Shown: piece after piece, positions 7,161 through 16,140 of the stretch
Position numbering within the stretch: position 1 is the stretch's first letter
How the letters are laid out: the number at the start of each line of letters is the position of its first letter
Assembly: GCA_020638905.1 (NCBI GenBank)
Contig: JACKHP010000005.1
Coordinates: forward strand, 124,001-188,000
DNA from: Planctomycetota bacterium
GTDB taxonomy: Bacteria; Planctomycetota; B15-G4
Direction of reading: 5' to 3'
DNA: 64,000 nucleotides
Notes under the pieces: generated by a model
What the model was told of the DNA's origin: nothing
Databases searched by the model: none
The model's input: the letters and a program-made list of their open reading frames with translations, nothing else
Program-made: the position numbers and the translations under genes

Positions 7161-9707
7161 TCAGTCCTCGGTGCTGCCACCATCGCCTTCGCCGCCACCG
7201 CCCTCGGTCGGCGTACGGTCGCCGCCCGAACCGCCGCGACGACGACGTCGGCGACCCGAGTCGGACGAGGCGCCGGAGGCCACGGCCTCGTCGCCGCCCT
7301 CGCCCTCGGCGGCCGCCGCGCGCATCGAGAGCCGCAGCTTGCCGCCGTCCTCGACCTCGAGCAGCTTGACCTTCACCTCGTCGCCCTCGTTGTACTTGCT
7401 GGACGGCTCGCGCAGTCCGCGCGGCAGCATCTCGGACACGTGGCACAGGCCTTCGCGTCCGGGCACCACCTCGACGAACACGCCGTACGACTTCACGCCG
7501 GTGATCGGGCCCTCGTAGACCGTGCCCACGTCGACGTGCGGGAGCTCGCGCGGGGTGCGCTCACGCCGCGGACCGCGGTCGCCGCCGCCCGGGCCCGCCG
7601 AGAGGTCGACCTCGACCTCGGGGTTGGCCAGCCGGATGCGTCCGAAGTCGTCGATGCTGATGCACTTCACGTCGAGTTCCTGGCCGACCTTGAGCACGTC
7701 GTGGACGTCCTTCACGCGCTCCTTGGAGATGTTGCTGATGTGCAGCAGCCCCTCCTTGCCCGGGAAGATCTCGACGAACGCGCCGAACTCGCGGATGGAC
7801 ACGACCTTGCCCTTGTAGATCGCGCCGATCTCGGCGTCGCCGGTGATCGCCTCGACCGCCGCGACCGCTCCCGCCATGTCGCCTTCCGGTCCCGACGCGA
7901 TGGACACCAGTCCTTCGTCGTTGACCTCGATGCGCACGCGGTAGTCGGACTGCAGCTGGCGGATGACCTTGCCGCCGGGACCGATCAGCATGCCGATCTT
8001 GTCGACCGGGATGTTGCGCGTCGTGATCTGCGGCGCCCACTTGCTGATGCTCTCGCGGGCCTTCGCGATCGCGTCGTTCATGATGCCGAGGATGTGCAGG
8101 CGCCCGGCGCGGGCCTGCGCCAGCGCGCGACGCAGCAGGTCGGCCGAGAGGCCCTTGATCTTGATGTCCATCTGCAGCGCGGTGACGCCCGAGGCCGTGC
8201 CGGTGACCTTGAAGTCCATGTCGCCGTTGTGGTCCTCGCTGCCGAGGATGTCCGACAGGATGTAGTGGTCGGAGCCGTCCTCGATGAGACCCATGGCGAT
8301 GCCGGCCACGGGCGCCTTGAGCGGGCATCCGGCGTCCATCAGCGCGAGCGACGCGCCGCAGACCGAGGCCATCGACGAGCTGCCGTTCGACTCGAGGATC
8401 TCGGACACCACGCGCACGCTGTACGGGAAGTCCTCCGGAGTGGGCATGACCATGTTCACGGTGCGTTCGGCCAGGTTGCCGTGGCCGATCTCGCGCCGCG
8501 ACGTGCCCATCATGCGCTTGACCTCGCCGACGCAGAACGGCGGGAAGTTGTAGTGCAGCATGAAGCGCTTGCTGTACTCGTCGCCTAGACCGTCGATGAT
8601 CTGCTCGTCGCGACCGGTGCCGAGCGTGACCGACACGAGCGCCTGGGTCTCGCCGCGCGTGAAGAGCGCCGAGCCGTGGGTGCGGGCGAGCACGCCCAGC
8701 TCGACCTCGATCGGACGGATCTGGTCGAGCTTGCGTCCGTCGGCGCGCACGCCGTTCTGGATGATGTTGCCGCGCTCGATGCTGCCTTCGAGGTCGTGGA
8801 ACGCCGCACCGAACTTCTTCTTGGCCGCCGCGAGCTCGCCCGCGTCGTCGATGCCGGCCAGGAGCTGCTCGGCCGCGCTCGCCTCGACGGCCTTCGTGGC
8901 CGCCTTCTTGGCGTGCTTGCCGGGGGTCTTCATGGCCTCGGCGAGCTGACCGCGGAAGGCCTCGACCTTCTGCTCGTACGGGTTCGGCTCGGCGACCTTG
9001 ACCTCCTGCTTGGGCTTGGAGCCCGACTTGGCGCGCAGCTCGTCGGCCATCTCGCAGATGAGCTTGACGCCCTCGTGCCCGAACAGGATCGCGTCGACCA
9101 TGACGTCCTCGGGCAGGTCGAGCGCACCGGCCTCGACCATGGTCACGGCGTCACGCGTGCCGGAGACCACCAGGTCGAGCGTGCTGTTCGCCATCTGCTC
9201 GCCCGTGGGGTTGAGCACGTACTGGCCGTCGACGTAGCCGACGCGCACCGTCGCGCCCGGTCCCTGGTAGGGGATCGAGGACACGTGCAGCGCGGCCATC
9301 GCGGCGCAGCCGGCGAGCATGTCGGGCTCGTTGCTGCGGTCGTACGAGACGACCGTGACGATGATCTGCACCTCGTTGCGGTACGTCTCCGCGAACATCG
9401 GGCGCACGGGGCGGTCGATCGACCGGCACACCAGCACCTCGTTGTCGCGCGGACGCATCTCGCGCTTGAAGAACCCTCCCGGCACCTTGCCCGCGGCGTA
9501 GGTCTTCTCGCGGTACTCGACGGTGAGAGGGAAGAAGTCGATGTCGGGACGTCCGGCCGCGCTCTGCGCGGTGGCGAGCAGGGCGGTCTCGCCGTACGTC
9601 GCGAAGACGGCGCCATCGGCCTGCTTGGCCATGCGCCCGGTCTCGAAGGTCAGGGTACGTCCGCCGATCTCACGGCTGACGCGGATGGGATGGTTCAACT
9701 GGGTCAT
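7161..9707 (-). CDS. pnp: Polyribonucleotide nucleotidyltransferase (PNPase) with two S1 domains
   Basis: PNPase is a phosphorolytic 3'-5' exoribonuclease of mRNA turnover and degradosome complexes. The 848-residue product has two RNase PH-like domains (about residues 10-140 and 320-550, with GRRDGR-type GVRADGRKLDQIRPI and the GDMDFKVTG active-site region). It then has a KH domain (DKIGMLIGPGGKVIRQLQ, about 560-620) and an S1 domain (GAIYKGKVVSIREFGAFVE, about 625-695). After a linker there is a second S1 domain (VGTVYEGPITGVKSYGVFVE, about 725-795), then an Arg/Gly/acidic tail. Typical PNPases are about 700 residues with a single S1. The upstream GTG at 9710 is an alternative start. It follows rpsO by about 170 nt, the usual synteny. 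Confidence 0.97.
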   Translation of the reverse strand: MTQLNHPIRVSREIGGRTLTFETGRMAKQADGAVFATYGETALLATAQSAAGRPDIDFFPLTVEYREKTYAAGKVPGGFFKREMRPRDNEVLVCRSIDRPVRPMFAETYRNEVQIIVTVVSYDRSNEPDMLAGCAAMAALHVSSIPYQGPGATVRVGYVDGQYVLNPTGEQMANSTLDLVVSGTRDAVTMVEAGALDLPEDVMVDAILFGHEGVKLICEMADELRAKSGSKPKQEVKVAEPNPYEQKVEAFRGQLAEAMKTPGKHAKKAATKAVEASAAEQLLAGIDDAGELAAAKKKFGAAFHDLEGSIERGNIIQNGVRADGRKLDQIRPIEVELGVLARTHGSALFTRGETQALVSVTLGTGRDEQIIDGLGDEYSKRFMLHYNFPPFCVGEVKRMMGTSRREIGHGNLAERTVNMVMPTPEDFPYSVRVVSEILESNGSSSMASVCGASLALMDAGCPLKAPVAGIAMGLIEDGSDHYILSDILGSEDHNGDMDFKVTGTASGVTALQMDIKIKGLSADLLRRALAQARAGRLHILGIMNDAIAKARESISKWAPQITTRNIPVDKIGMLIGPGGKVIRQLQSDYRVRIEVNDEGLVSIASGPEGDMAGAVAAVEAITGDAEIGAIYKGKVVSIREFGAFVEIFPGKEGLLHISNISKERVKDVHDVLKVGQELDVKCISIDDFGRIRLANPEVEVDLSAGPGGGDRGPRRERTPRELPHVDVGTVYEGPITGVKSYGVFVEVVPGREGLCHVSEMLPRGLREPSSKYNEGDEVKVKLLEVEDGGKLRLSMRAAAAEGEGGDEAVASGASSDSGRRRRRRGGSGGDRTPTEGGGGEGDGGSTED

Positions 9708-9774
9708 CACTTTCTCTCTTGCTCGGGAGCGCCGGTGCCAGCGATGGCGGGACGGACCGCTCCCCGGAAGGCCC

Positions 9775-9824
9775 CCGCGCCGGGTGCGCGGAGTGCCGTG
9801 CGGAATCCGGGCTGTCCGCCCGGA
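9775..9824 (-). ncRNA. Paired stem-loops in the rpsO-pnp intergenic RNA
   Basis: Two perfect hairpins lie in the transcript between rpsO and pnp: a 7-bp stem (9806-9812 with 9818-9824, 5-nt loop) and a 6-bp stem (9775-9780 with 9786-9791, 5-nt loop). In enterobacteria the rpsO-pnp spacer carries processing and autoregulatory hairpins cut by RNase III. A similar role here is inference from position only. Confidence 0.4.
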
Positions 9825-9879
9825 GGATCAGGCTGCGCGATGGAGGCGAGACCTGCGGACGCGACGACCGCCTGGGCGG

Positions 9880-10164
9880 TCAGACGTTCGTCCGCACGCC
9901 GCGGATGCCGAGCTTCTCGATGAGCGCGGAGTACCGGGCGTTGTCGGTCTTGCGCAGGTAGCGCAGCAGACGGTTGCGACGTCCCACGAGCATCATCAGC
10001 CCGCGTCGCGTGTGGTTGTCCTTCTTGTGGATCTTGAGGTGCTCGGTGAGCGCAGCGATGCGGTCGGTGAGCAGCGCGATCTGGACGTCTGTGGAGCCGC
10101 AGTCACTTTCGTGGACGCGGTTCTCCTCGATGATCTTGGCCTTGGCGGCCGTGCTGATGGTCAT
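9880..10164 (-). CDS. rpsO: 30S ribosomal protein S15
   Basis: S15 is a primary 16S rRNA-binding protein of the small subunit. The 94-residue product is full length (family about 88-90) and shows the family's landmarks: the GSTDVQIALLTDRIAALTEHL helix, HKKDNHTRRGLMMLVGRRNRLLRYL, and a C-terminal helix ending in GIRGVR. The ATG at 10164 is the family start. It is followed by pnp on the same strand, with hairpins in the spacer. A sigma70-like promoter about 80 nt upstream suggests independent transcription from queC. Confidence 0.98.
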   Translation of the reverse strand: MTISTAAKAKIIEENRVHESDCGSTDVQIALLTDRIAALTEHLKIHKKDNHTRRGLMMLVGRRNRLLRYLRKTDNARYSALIEKLGIRGVRTNV

Positions 10165-10249
10165 GGTCTTGCTTCGGATGGGCCAGGACCCCTCGGAGTG
10201 GGGTCGGCGGAGTCTGTCTTCTGTCGTGTCGATACGAAGGATCGGCAGG

Positions 10250-10279
10250 ATGCTAGCGGAATCCGTAGGGCGATGGCAA
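10250..10279 (-). promoter_or_regulatory. Sigma70-type promoter for rpsO-pnp
   Basis: Minus-strand TTGCCA (10279-10274), an 18-nt spacer and TAGCAT (10255-10250) lie between queC and rpsO. The predicted start near 10243 leaves a leader of about 80 nt before the rpsO ATG, long enough for S15 autoregulation. Confidence 0.45.
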
Positions 10280-10316
10280 GGCGACGGGGCTCCCGCGGCA
10301 GGGTGCGGGCGATCGC

Positions 10317-10970
10317 TCAGGGCGCGCCCCCGGCGGCTGCGCGCTCGCGGCGCCGGCACGACTCGCAGCGTCCGCAGGGCTCGGGGCCGGCCTCGTAGCA
10401 CGACCAGGACAGCTCGATCGGAGCGCCCACAGCCCGTCCGGCGGCATGCAACCCGGCCTTCGTCATGGCGATCGTGGGCGATTCGACGTGCACCCGTCCG
10501 CGGGTCGAGAAGGCCAGGCAGGCGTCGAGCGCGGCCAGGAATCCGGCCGAGTTGTCGGGGAAGGTCGCGGCCTCCTCGGCATTGAAGCCGACCAGCACCA
10601 CCGAGAGGTCGCGCGCCTCGGCCACGGCCGCGGCCAGGTTGACCAGCAGCCCGTTGCGGTTCGGTACCCAGACGGCGTCGGCCGTGCTCGCCGCGTCGCG
10701 ATCGAGCGCCTCGAGCTCGGGATGCGGCATCCGGGCCGCGCGATCGACCAGCGCGGTGCGCGTGATGCGTCCCAGCAAGGGCAGGGCGGTGCACAGGACC
10801 TCGAATCCGAGCGCCCGCCCCACCGCCACGGCTGCCCGCTCCTCGGCCTGGGCGGCGCGCTGGCCGTAGTCGACGAAGAGTCCCGACTCGATCCGGACGC
10901 CGGCCGCCTGGGCCAAGGCCGCGGCCACGGTCGAATCGAGGCCTCCGGAGAGCAGCACGAGCGCGGCCAA
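10317..10970 (-). CDS. queC: 7-cyano-7-deazaguanine synthase (QueC)
   Basis: QueC converts 7-carboxy-7-deazaguanine to preQ0 with ATP and ammonia in queuosine/archaeosine-type tRNA modification. The product has the PP-loop ATPase motif LVLLSGGLDSTVAAALA at its very start, VDYGQRAAQAE, the VPNRN segment, GFNAEEAATFPDN, and a C-terminal zinc site SCYEAGPEPCGRCESC (C-x7-C-x2-C-x2-C). The start was set at TTG 10970: GGGAG lies 6 nt upstream, and the resulting 217 residues begin exactly where the family does. The longer frame, opening at TTG 11138, would add 56 low-complexity residues and overlap the promoter of the divergent TPR gene. No other queuosine gene is in the window. Confidence 0.93.
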   Translation of the reverse strand: MAALVLLSGGLDSTVAAALAQAAGVRIESGLFVDYGQRAAQAEERAAVAVGRALGFEVLCTALPLLGRITRTALVDRAARMPHPELEALDRDAASTADAVWVPNRNGLLVNLAAAVAEARDLSVVLVGFNAEEAATFPDNSAGFLAALDACLAFSTRGRVHVESPTIAMTKAGLHAAGRAVGAPIELSWSCYEAGPEPCGRCESCRRRERAAAGGAP

Positions 10971-10976
10971 GGGAGA

Positions 10977-10981
10977 CTCCC
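10977..10981 (-). promoter_or_regulatory. Shine-Dalgarno deciding the queC TTG start
   Basis: GGGAG on the minus strand sits 6 nt upstream of TTG 10970, supporting the shorter QueC. Confidence 0.55.
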
Positions 10982-11110
10982 GGGGAGGTTCGGCGGCGGC
11001 CGGCGCCTCGCGCTCCGGACGCGCGGGCCGGCGGCCGGCCAGGGCCGCTCCCGCGCGCTCCTTGTACTGGCCGTGACCCCGTGCGGGGAAGCCCCGGCGC
11101 AGCGCGGTCG

Positions 11111-11139
11111 TTGCCGGGAACGGCGCGCCCCGATACAAC
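11111..11139 (+). promoter_or_regulatory. Promoter for the tandem TPR genes
   Basis: TTGCCG (11111-11116), a 17-nt spacer and TACAAC (11134-11139) precede the GTG start at 11176. The predicted start of transcription near 11146 gives a 30-nt leader. Confidence 0.45.
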
Positions 11140-11175
11140 GGCGCCCTCTGTCACGTCCTCGAACGGAGCGCCTCC

Positions 11176-12792
11176 GTGGTCCTCCCGATCACCCGGTCCC
11201 TGGCCGTCGTGTCTCTCGTCGTGCTGGCCAGCGTGCCGTGCGGCGCCCAGCTCGCGGGCGAACCCGCCGCGCAACCGCCCGAGGTCGCGGCCGTCGACGC
11301 GCCGTCCGACGAGGCCTGGACGCAGCTCGATCTCGCGATCACGTCGCTCGACGAGGCCATCATCCAGCAGCTCCAGTGGGAACTCTGGGACCAGGTCGAG
11401 CCCACCGTGAACACGGGCGTCGACGCCGTCTCGCGTGCGCGGCAGGCCGGCGCCCCGATCTCGGTCTGCGCGGCCGTGCGCGAGACGCTCGTCGCGCTGC
11501 TGCTGCGCCAGGACGACAAGCTCGCCAAGGCGAACGCGGCCGAGGGAGAGACCGTCGACGAGAGTGCGCTCGCGAGCGTGGCCGAGCGACTCGCGTTCGC
11601 CGAGGGCGTCCTGCCGCAGACGACCTTCCTGCGCGTCGAGTGCCTGTTCGAGCTCGCGCGCGACGACGAGGCCCAGGCCTCGCTGTCCCACGGACTCGTG
11701 CTCTGGCCGGCGAACGGACGGCTGCACGAGCAGGCGCGCACGTGGGCCAACGTGCTGCCCGATCCCGAAGCGCTCGCGCTGCAGCTCACGCAGCGCGTCG
11801 ACCGCACCGGCCTGTCCGATCCCGACACGGGGGGCATCGCGCTGGAGACCGCGGGCGTGCTCTTCCGCGAGGCCGGACGCATCCTCTATGAAGCCGATCA
11901 GGCTCCCGAGGCGGCCCAGCGCTTCGAGCGCAGCGTCCAGCTGCTGCAGCGCTCGCGCAGCCTGCCGCGCTCGCTGCCCGAGCTCGACATCCGCACGAAG
12001 TGCGCCATGACGCTCGTGGACGAGAGCTACGCGCACCTCAAGGACGCCAAGAACCGCTGGCACACGAACGGCCCCGACGACCCGGCCGCGTCCGAATCGG
12101 CGGCTGCCGCCGAGGACGCCGTGGTGCGCGCCCTCGAGATGGATCCCGAGAACGCGGAGGCCAACCAGCGCGCGGTGCTGTACATCGGCGACGGGTTCAT
12201 GACGCGTGGCGGAGACGGCACGCCGCGTCCGCAGGACTTCGAGGAGATGCGCGACTTCTACGGTCGGATGGCGCGCAGGTTCGACGTGGCCGACTGGTGG
12301 AACAACTACGCCTTCTGGTGCCGCGAGACCGGCACCACGGCCGAGAACCGGGGTGACAAGGACGGCGCCGCCGAGCTGTACGAGAAGTCGTACGCGGCCT
12401 ACCAGGAGGCCATCCGGCTCGAGCCGGACAACGCGCGCTTCGTGAACGACACCGGGCTGATGCTCTTCTATCACCTGGGTCGTGACCTGGACCACGCCAA
12501 GGAGCTCTTCCAGCAGGCCTGGAAGCTGGGCAAGGACGTCTGCGACAACCCGTTCGTCGACCCGGCGGTCTACGACGAGAACTTCTCGGCCTACACCGAC
12601 GCCATGCTCAACCTGGCGCGGCTCTACAACGTCCAGGGCGAGTACGACCGCGCGAAGGACGTCGTCGACGAGCTGCTCGCGTTGGCGCCGAACCGCATCG
12701 ACGCCCAGATGACCCGCCGCGAGATCGAGGGCGCGCGCGCCGCCGCCGGCTCCGGCCAGGCCGCGGGCGAGGGCCAGGGCGAGGGCGGCTGA
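11176..12792 (+). CDS. Exported TPR-repeat protein (paralogue 1)
   Basis: A 538-residue protein with a signal peptide (SLAVVSLVVLASVPCGAQ), so it is exported. The body is almost entirely helical with TPR-like pairs; the clearest are around YEKSYAAYQEAIRLEPDNAR, FVNDTGLMLFYHLGRDLDHA and LNLARLYNVQGEYDRAKDVV near the C-terminus. The tail is Gly/Glu-rich. The C-terminal third matches the next gene (NDTGLMLFYHLGRDLDHAK versus NDTALILQYHLHRDLDHAR), so the two are tandem paralogues. No enzyme motif was seen; protein-protein interaction or accounting-type scaffolding is the only safe guess. The start is GTG at 11176, close behind a good promoter. Confidence 0.85.
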   Translation: MVLPITRSLAVVSLVVLASVPCGAQLAGEPAAQPPEVAAVDAPSDEAWTQLDLAITSLDEAIIQQLQWELWDQVEPTVNTGVDAVSRARQAGAPISVCAAVRETLVALLLRQDDKLAKANAAEGETVDESALASVAERLAFAEGVLPQTTFLRVECLFELARDDEAQASLSHGLVLWPANGRLHEQARTWANVLPDPEALALQLTQRVDRTGLSDPDTGGIALETAGVLFREAGRILYEADQAPEAAQRFERSVQLLQRSRSLPRSLPELDIRTKCAMTLVDESYAHLKDAKNRWHTNGPDDPAASESAAAAEDAVVRALEMDPENAEANQRAVLYIGDGFMTRGGDGTPRPQDFEEMRDFYGRMARRFDVADWWNNYAFWCRETGTTAENRGDKDGAAELYEKSYAAYQEAIRLEPDNARFVNDTGLMLFYHLGRDLDHAKELFQQAWKLGKDVCDNPFVDPAVYDENFSAYTDAMLNLARLYNVQGEYDRAKDVVDELLALAPNRIDAQMTRREIEGARAAAGSGQAAGEGQGEGG

Positions 12793-12891
12793 CCACGTGC
12801 CGCTGCATCCGTTCCCGATCGTCCGATCGAACCAGACCGTCCGTTGGCTGCCCGCTCCGCTGTGCCCCCGAACATCCGGAAGCGAAGTCCC

Positions 12892-14163
12892 ATGCTGACC
12901 GCCCTGCTGCTCTCCGCCGCCCTGCTGCCGCGCGTCGACCTCGGTCCGGCCCGCCAGGCCATGGCCGACGGACGCTACTCCGACGCCGAGTCGATCCTGA
13001 TCCCGCTGCTCGAGACCCCCGAGGACGAAGCCGCGCGCCTGCTGCTGGCAGAGGCCCGCGTGGCCACCGGGCGTGGCCTGGCCGCGCTCGACGCGCTCGA
13101 TCCGCTGCTCGACCGCGACGACGCGTCGGTCCAGCTCGCGGTCGGTCGCTCGTTCCTCGCGGCGGGTGACGAACTCTCGGCCGGCGGGGCGTCGCCCGAC
13201 GACGTCTCCTACTACTTCGACATGGCGCTCGAGAGCCTCGGGCAGTCGGCGTCCCTCGGCAACCGGGACGCGGCGCTCGACGCCGGCTACCTCGCGCTCT
13301 ACGACTTCGCCGACACCGCCCGAGCCCGCAGCCTGGTCGACGAGGCGCTGAAGCAGCATCCCGACGACGGCGAGATCGCGCTGCTCTCGGGTTGCGTGCT
13401 GGTCTACGAGTACAGCGCCGCGAAACAGGGCGACGAGAATGCGCCCGGCGGGCTGTGGAAGAAGGCCGTGGCCGAGCTCGAGCGCGCCTCGAAGCTGCTC
13501 GGCGACACGCGCGGAGAGCCGGCCTACCAGCTCGCGTGGCTGTACGAGGACAAGGGCCGCGCCGAGGACGCGGTCGACGCCGCGATCACGCACCACGACC
13601 TCACGCCCGGCGACGACATGGGACTGCTCTTCCACCTCGCGCTGCGCTACGCGGGCGAGCGCGACTACGGTGCGGCGTCGCGCGCCATCGACGCGATGGT
13701 CTCGCGCGACCGCGAGGGCTACCTGGCGCTCATCCGGGCGCAGGACGACCCCCGGGCCACGGCGCTCACGCTGAGCTGGGCCGCGTCCGATGCGGCCGGC
13801 AAGGGCCGCTTCGAGCGCGCCCTCGAGCTGCTCGACCCGCTCGCCACGCTCGACCCGCAGGACACCGACTTCTGGAACAACCTCGGCTTCTTCAACCGCG
13901 AGGTCGGCCGCTACGAGGAATCCTACGCGGCGTACGAGAAGGCCGTCGCGCTCGATGACGGCTCACCGCGCCTGCTGAACGACACGGCGCTCATCCTGCA
14001 GTACCACCTGCACCGTGACCTCGACCACGCGCGTGCGCTCTACGAGCAGGCCATCGCGAAGGCCCAGGCGGCCCTCGACGCGGGCGCCAAGGGCGACGAC
14101 GCCGCCGAGCTTCGATCGGCCCTCACCGACGCGCGCAACAACCTCGCGCGCCTCGACCACTGA
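12892..14163 (+). CDS. Exported TPR-repeat protein (paralogue 2)
   Basis: A 423-residue TPR protein starting at ATG 12892, chosen over an upstream in-frame start at 12844 because it puts a hydrophobic signal (MLTALLLSAALLP) at the N-terminus. Helical repeats fill the chain (ARQAMADGRYSDAESILIPL at the start; NNLGFFNREVGRYEESYAAY and ALYEQAIAKAQAAL towards the end). It shares a C-terminal block with the preceding gene and follows it by about 100 nt on the same strand, so co-transcription is likely. Function unknown; exported TPR proteins often assemble or stabilise envelope complexes. Confidence 0.85.
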   Translation: MLTALLLSAALLPRVDLGPARQAMADGRYSDAESILIPLLETPEDEAARLLLAEARVATGRGLAALDALDPLLDRDDASVQLAVGRSFLAAGDELSAGGASPDDVSYYFDMALESLGQSASLGNRDAALDAGYLALYDFADTARARSLVDEALKQHPDDGEIALLSGCVLVYEYSAAKQGDENAPGGLWKKAVAELERASKLLGDTRGEPAYQLAWLYEDKGRAEDAVDAAITHHDLTPGDDMGLLFHLALRYAGERDYGAASRAIDAMVSRDREGYLALIRAQDDPRATALTLSWAASDAAGKGRFERALELLDPLATLDPQDTDFWNNLGFFNREVGRYEESYAAYEKAVALDDGSPRLLNDTALILQYHLHRDLDHARALYEQAIAKAQAALDAGAKGDDAAELRSALTDARNNLARLDH

Positions 14164-14214
14164 GCGAAGGCCTCCGTCGGCGGCAGGCGCGCGGGAAACC
14201 TGGAGGGACGGACC

Positions 14215-16140
14215 TCAGCGCGAGAAGCGCCCCAGTTCCGCGAGCATGCGTGTGACGCGCTCACGCTGCTCCGACCAGAAGGGCGACGGGTCGTCGACCG
14301 GCTCGAGCTCGGCGGTGAACAGCTGCATGCCGAGCGTGTCGGAGCTGCGCGTGGGGAAGACCGCCTTCCAGCGGTCGGTCATCAGCGCGAGGTGGTCCCA
14401 ATCGGCCACGACGCAGTCGGTGCGGGGCGGGCCGCCGTCGAGCAGATCCCGTCCGAGCGAGTGGTCCTCGACGGGCGTGACGACGGAGAGCAGTCCGGCC
14501 AGCGTGGGGACGATGTCGAGGTGGCTCGAGCGGTCGTAGACCGTGCGCGGCGCCAGCCCCGGCGCGTGCAGCACGAACGGGACGCGGATCTGCGCGTCGC
14601 CGAAGTCCGAGTGGTGACCCCAGCGCCCGTTCTCCATGAACTCCTCGCCGTGGTCACCGGTCAGGACGACGATCGTGTCGTCGAGCAGCCCGCGCTCGTC
14701 GAGGAACTCGAAGATGCGCGCGAACTGCGTATCGAGGTGCCGACACGCGTTCACGTAGCGAGCGAAGATGAGGTCGATGTCGTGCTCGGGGTCGAGCGTC
14801 GCGTAGTTCATGTCCTCGAGGTAGGGCCTGCGGATCGCGCACTCCTCGGGGAAGTCGTAGCGGGCGTGCGGCGACTCGAAGAACATGAAGCGGAAGAACG
14901 GCACGTCGGGATCACGCGCGTCGATCGAGTCGAGCAGCTCGCCCACGTTGCGCCGGTCGTTCTGCCATCCGGCGAGGTCGGGGTCGCCCTCGACGAGCGA
15001 GCCCGCCGGCAGGTTGACGAAGATCGTCTCGTCGAACTCGGGGAAGCTGAAGCGTGCACTGGTGCGTGCCTGCATCGACCAGCCCTCGGAGCGCATCAGC
15101 TCGAGCAGGGCCGGCGGCACGTTGCCCGCGAGGAACGGGAACCATGAACTCCCGTAGAGCCCGTAGAACATCGAGAACATGCCCATGCGCGTGCCGTTCC
15201 CGCCGCTGTAGTGGCGACGGAAGTCGAGCGAGCGCACCGCGAACGCGGACGTCGCCGGCATGATCTCCGGGTCGAGCATGTCCGCGCGCCACGACTCCGA
15301 GACCAGCCACAGAACGTTGCGCACCGGACTCCCCGGAGCACGCTCGAGCGGGCTCCGCGGATACGAGATGCGGCGAGAACCCACGTCCATCACCACGTCG
15401 TCCCCGTGCTGCGCCTCGAGGCCGATCGACTCCGCGAAGCTGTGCATGCGGATCGGCACCCGGAACGGGAGCAGGTCGGCCTGCGTGACCACCGGACGGT
15501 AATCCGCCGCGTCGCTCAACCCCATCGTCATCCGCTCGAACGCGAGCAGCAGGACGAAGATCGCGACGATCCAGCGCAGGCGTGGCAACCGGCGGGAGAC
15601 ACTCGCCATCACGTCGGACGCAGCCAGCCGCCAGAGCGCGATCTCGAGCAGCAGCAGGGCCGCCCCCTCGAGCGCCATGGTGACGCGGGTCGAGTCTCCG
15701 GCGTCCATCGACTCGATGCCGCCGGGCACCGTGATCAGGTTCCAGACGAACGAGTTGATGTGGAAGCCGTACATGCGCACGACGCGCACGTCGCAGTGCA
15801 CCACGAACTGCACCAGCGACATCGCCGGCACGGCCACCCAAGCCCACGCGCTCGCGCCCCGCCAACCCAGCCGCTCGTGGATCCAGGCGGCGAGCAGCAG
15901 CGGCCCCAGGGCGACCAGCACGTAGCCCATCGGGTAGAGCGCGAAGTCGGTCAGCACGAAGGACGCACCGAGCGCGTCGCCCCAATGGGCCCGTTCGAGG
16001 AAACGCGCCGAGTTCACCAGCATCAGCACGTAGTTCAAGAGCAGGAAGCGTCGCAGGAGCGCGCACCGGGTGCGCGACGGCGCGCGCACGTCCCTGTGGA
16101 CGAGGTCCTCGACGAGGACGGACTCCGAGAGCGCCGACAT
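14215..16140 (-). CDS. YejM/PbgA-like inner-membrane sulfatase-fold protein
   Basis: A 641-residue protein with five N-terminal membrane helices (about residues 25-220) and a periplasmic alkaline-phosphatase/sulfatase fold. Details match the YejM (LapC/PbgA) plan: LLNYVLMLVNSARFLERA in helix 1, FHINSFVWNLITVPGG, ADYRPVVTQADLLPFRVPIR just after the last helix, HYSGGNGTRMGMFSMFYGLY at the nucleophile region, and VVLTGDHGEEFMENG with a metal-site DHG. In enterobacteria YejM senses periplasmic LPS and controls LpxC proteolysis through LapB-FtsH. Here the DHGEEF motif and the Thr/Ser-rich nucleophile loop look intact, so phosphoglycerol- or ethanolamine-transferase activity cannot be excluded. Its ATG directly abuts the TGA of the upstream gene. 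Confidence 0.88.
   Translation of the reverse strand: MSALSESVLVEDLVHRDVRAPSRTRCALLRRFLLLNYVLMLVNSARFLERAHWGDALGASFVLTDFALYPMGYVLVALGPLLLAAWIHERLGWRGASAWAWVAVPAMSLVQFVVHCDVRVVRMYGFHINSFVWNLITVPGGIESMDAGDSTRVTMALEGAALLLLEIALWRLAASDVMASVSRRLPRLRWIVAIFVLLLAFERMTMGLSDAADYRPVVTQADLLPFRVPIRMHSFAESIGLEAQHGDDVVMDVGSRRISYPRSPLERAPGSPVRNVLWLVSESWRADMLDPEIMPATSAFAVRSLDFRRHYSGGNGTRMGMFSMFYGLYGSSWFPFLAGNVPPALLELMRSEGWSMQARTSARFSFPEFDETIFVNLPAGSLVEGDPDLAGWQNDRRNVGELLDSIDARDPDVPFFRFMFFESPHARYDFPEECAIRRPYLEDMNYATLDPEHDIDLIFARYVNACRHLDTQFARIFEFLDERGLLDDTIVVLTGDHGEEFMENGRWGHHSDFGDAQIRVPFVLHAPGLAPRTVYDRSSHLDIVPTLAGLLSVVTPVEDHSLGRDLLDGGPPRTDCVVADWDHLALMTDRWKAVFPTRSSDTLGMQLFTAELEPVDDPSPFWSEQRERVTRMLAELGRFSR

Noticed and set aside
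10971..11138. Longer queC starting at TTG 11138
   Set aside because: The extra 56 residues are low complexity and cover the promoter of the divergent gene; TTG 10970 has a Shine-Dalgarno and the family N-terminus.
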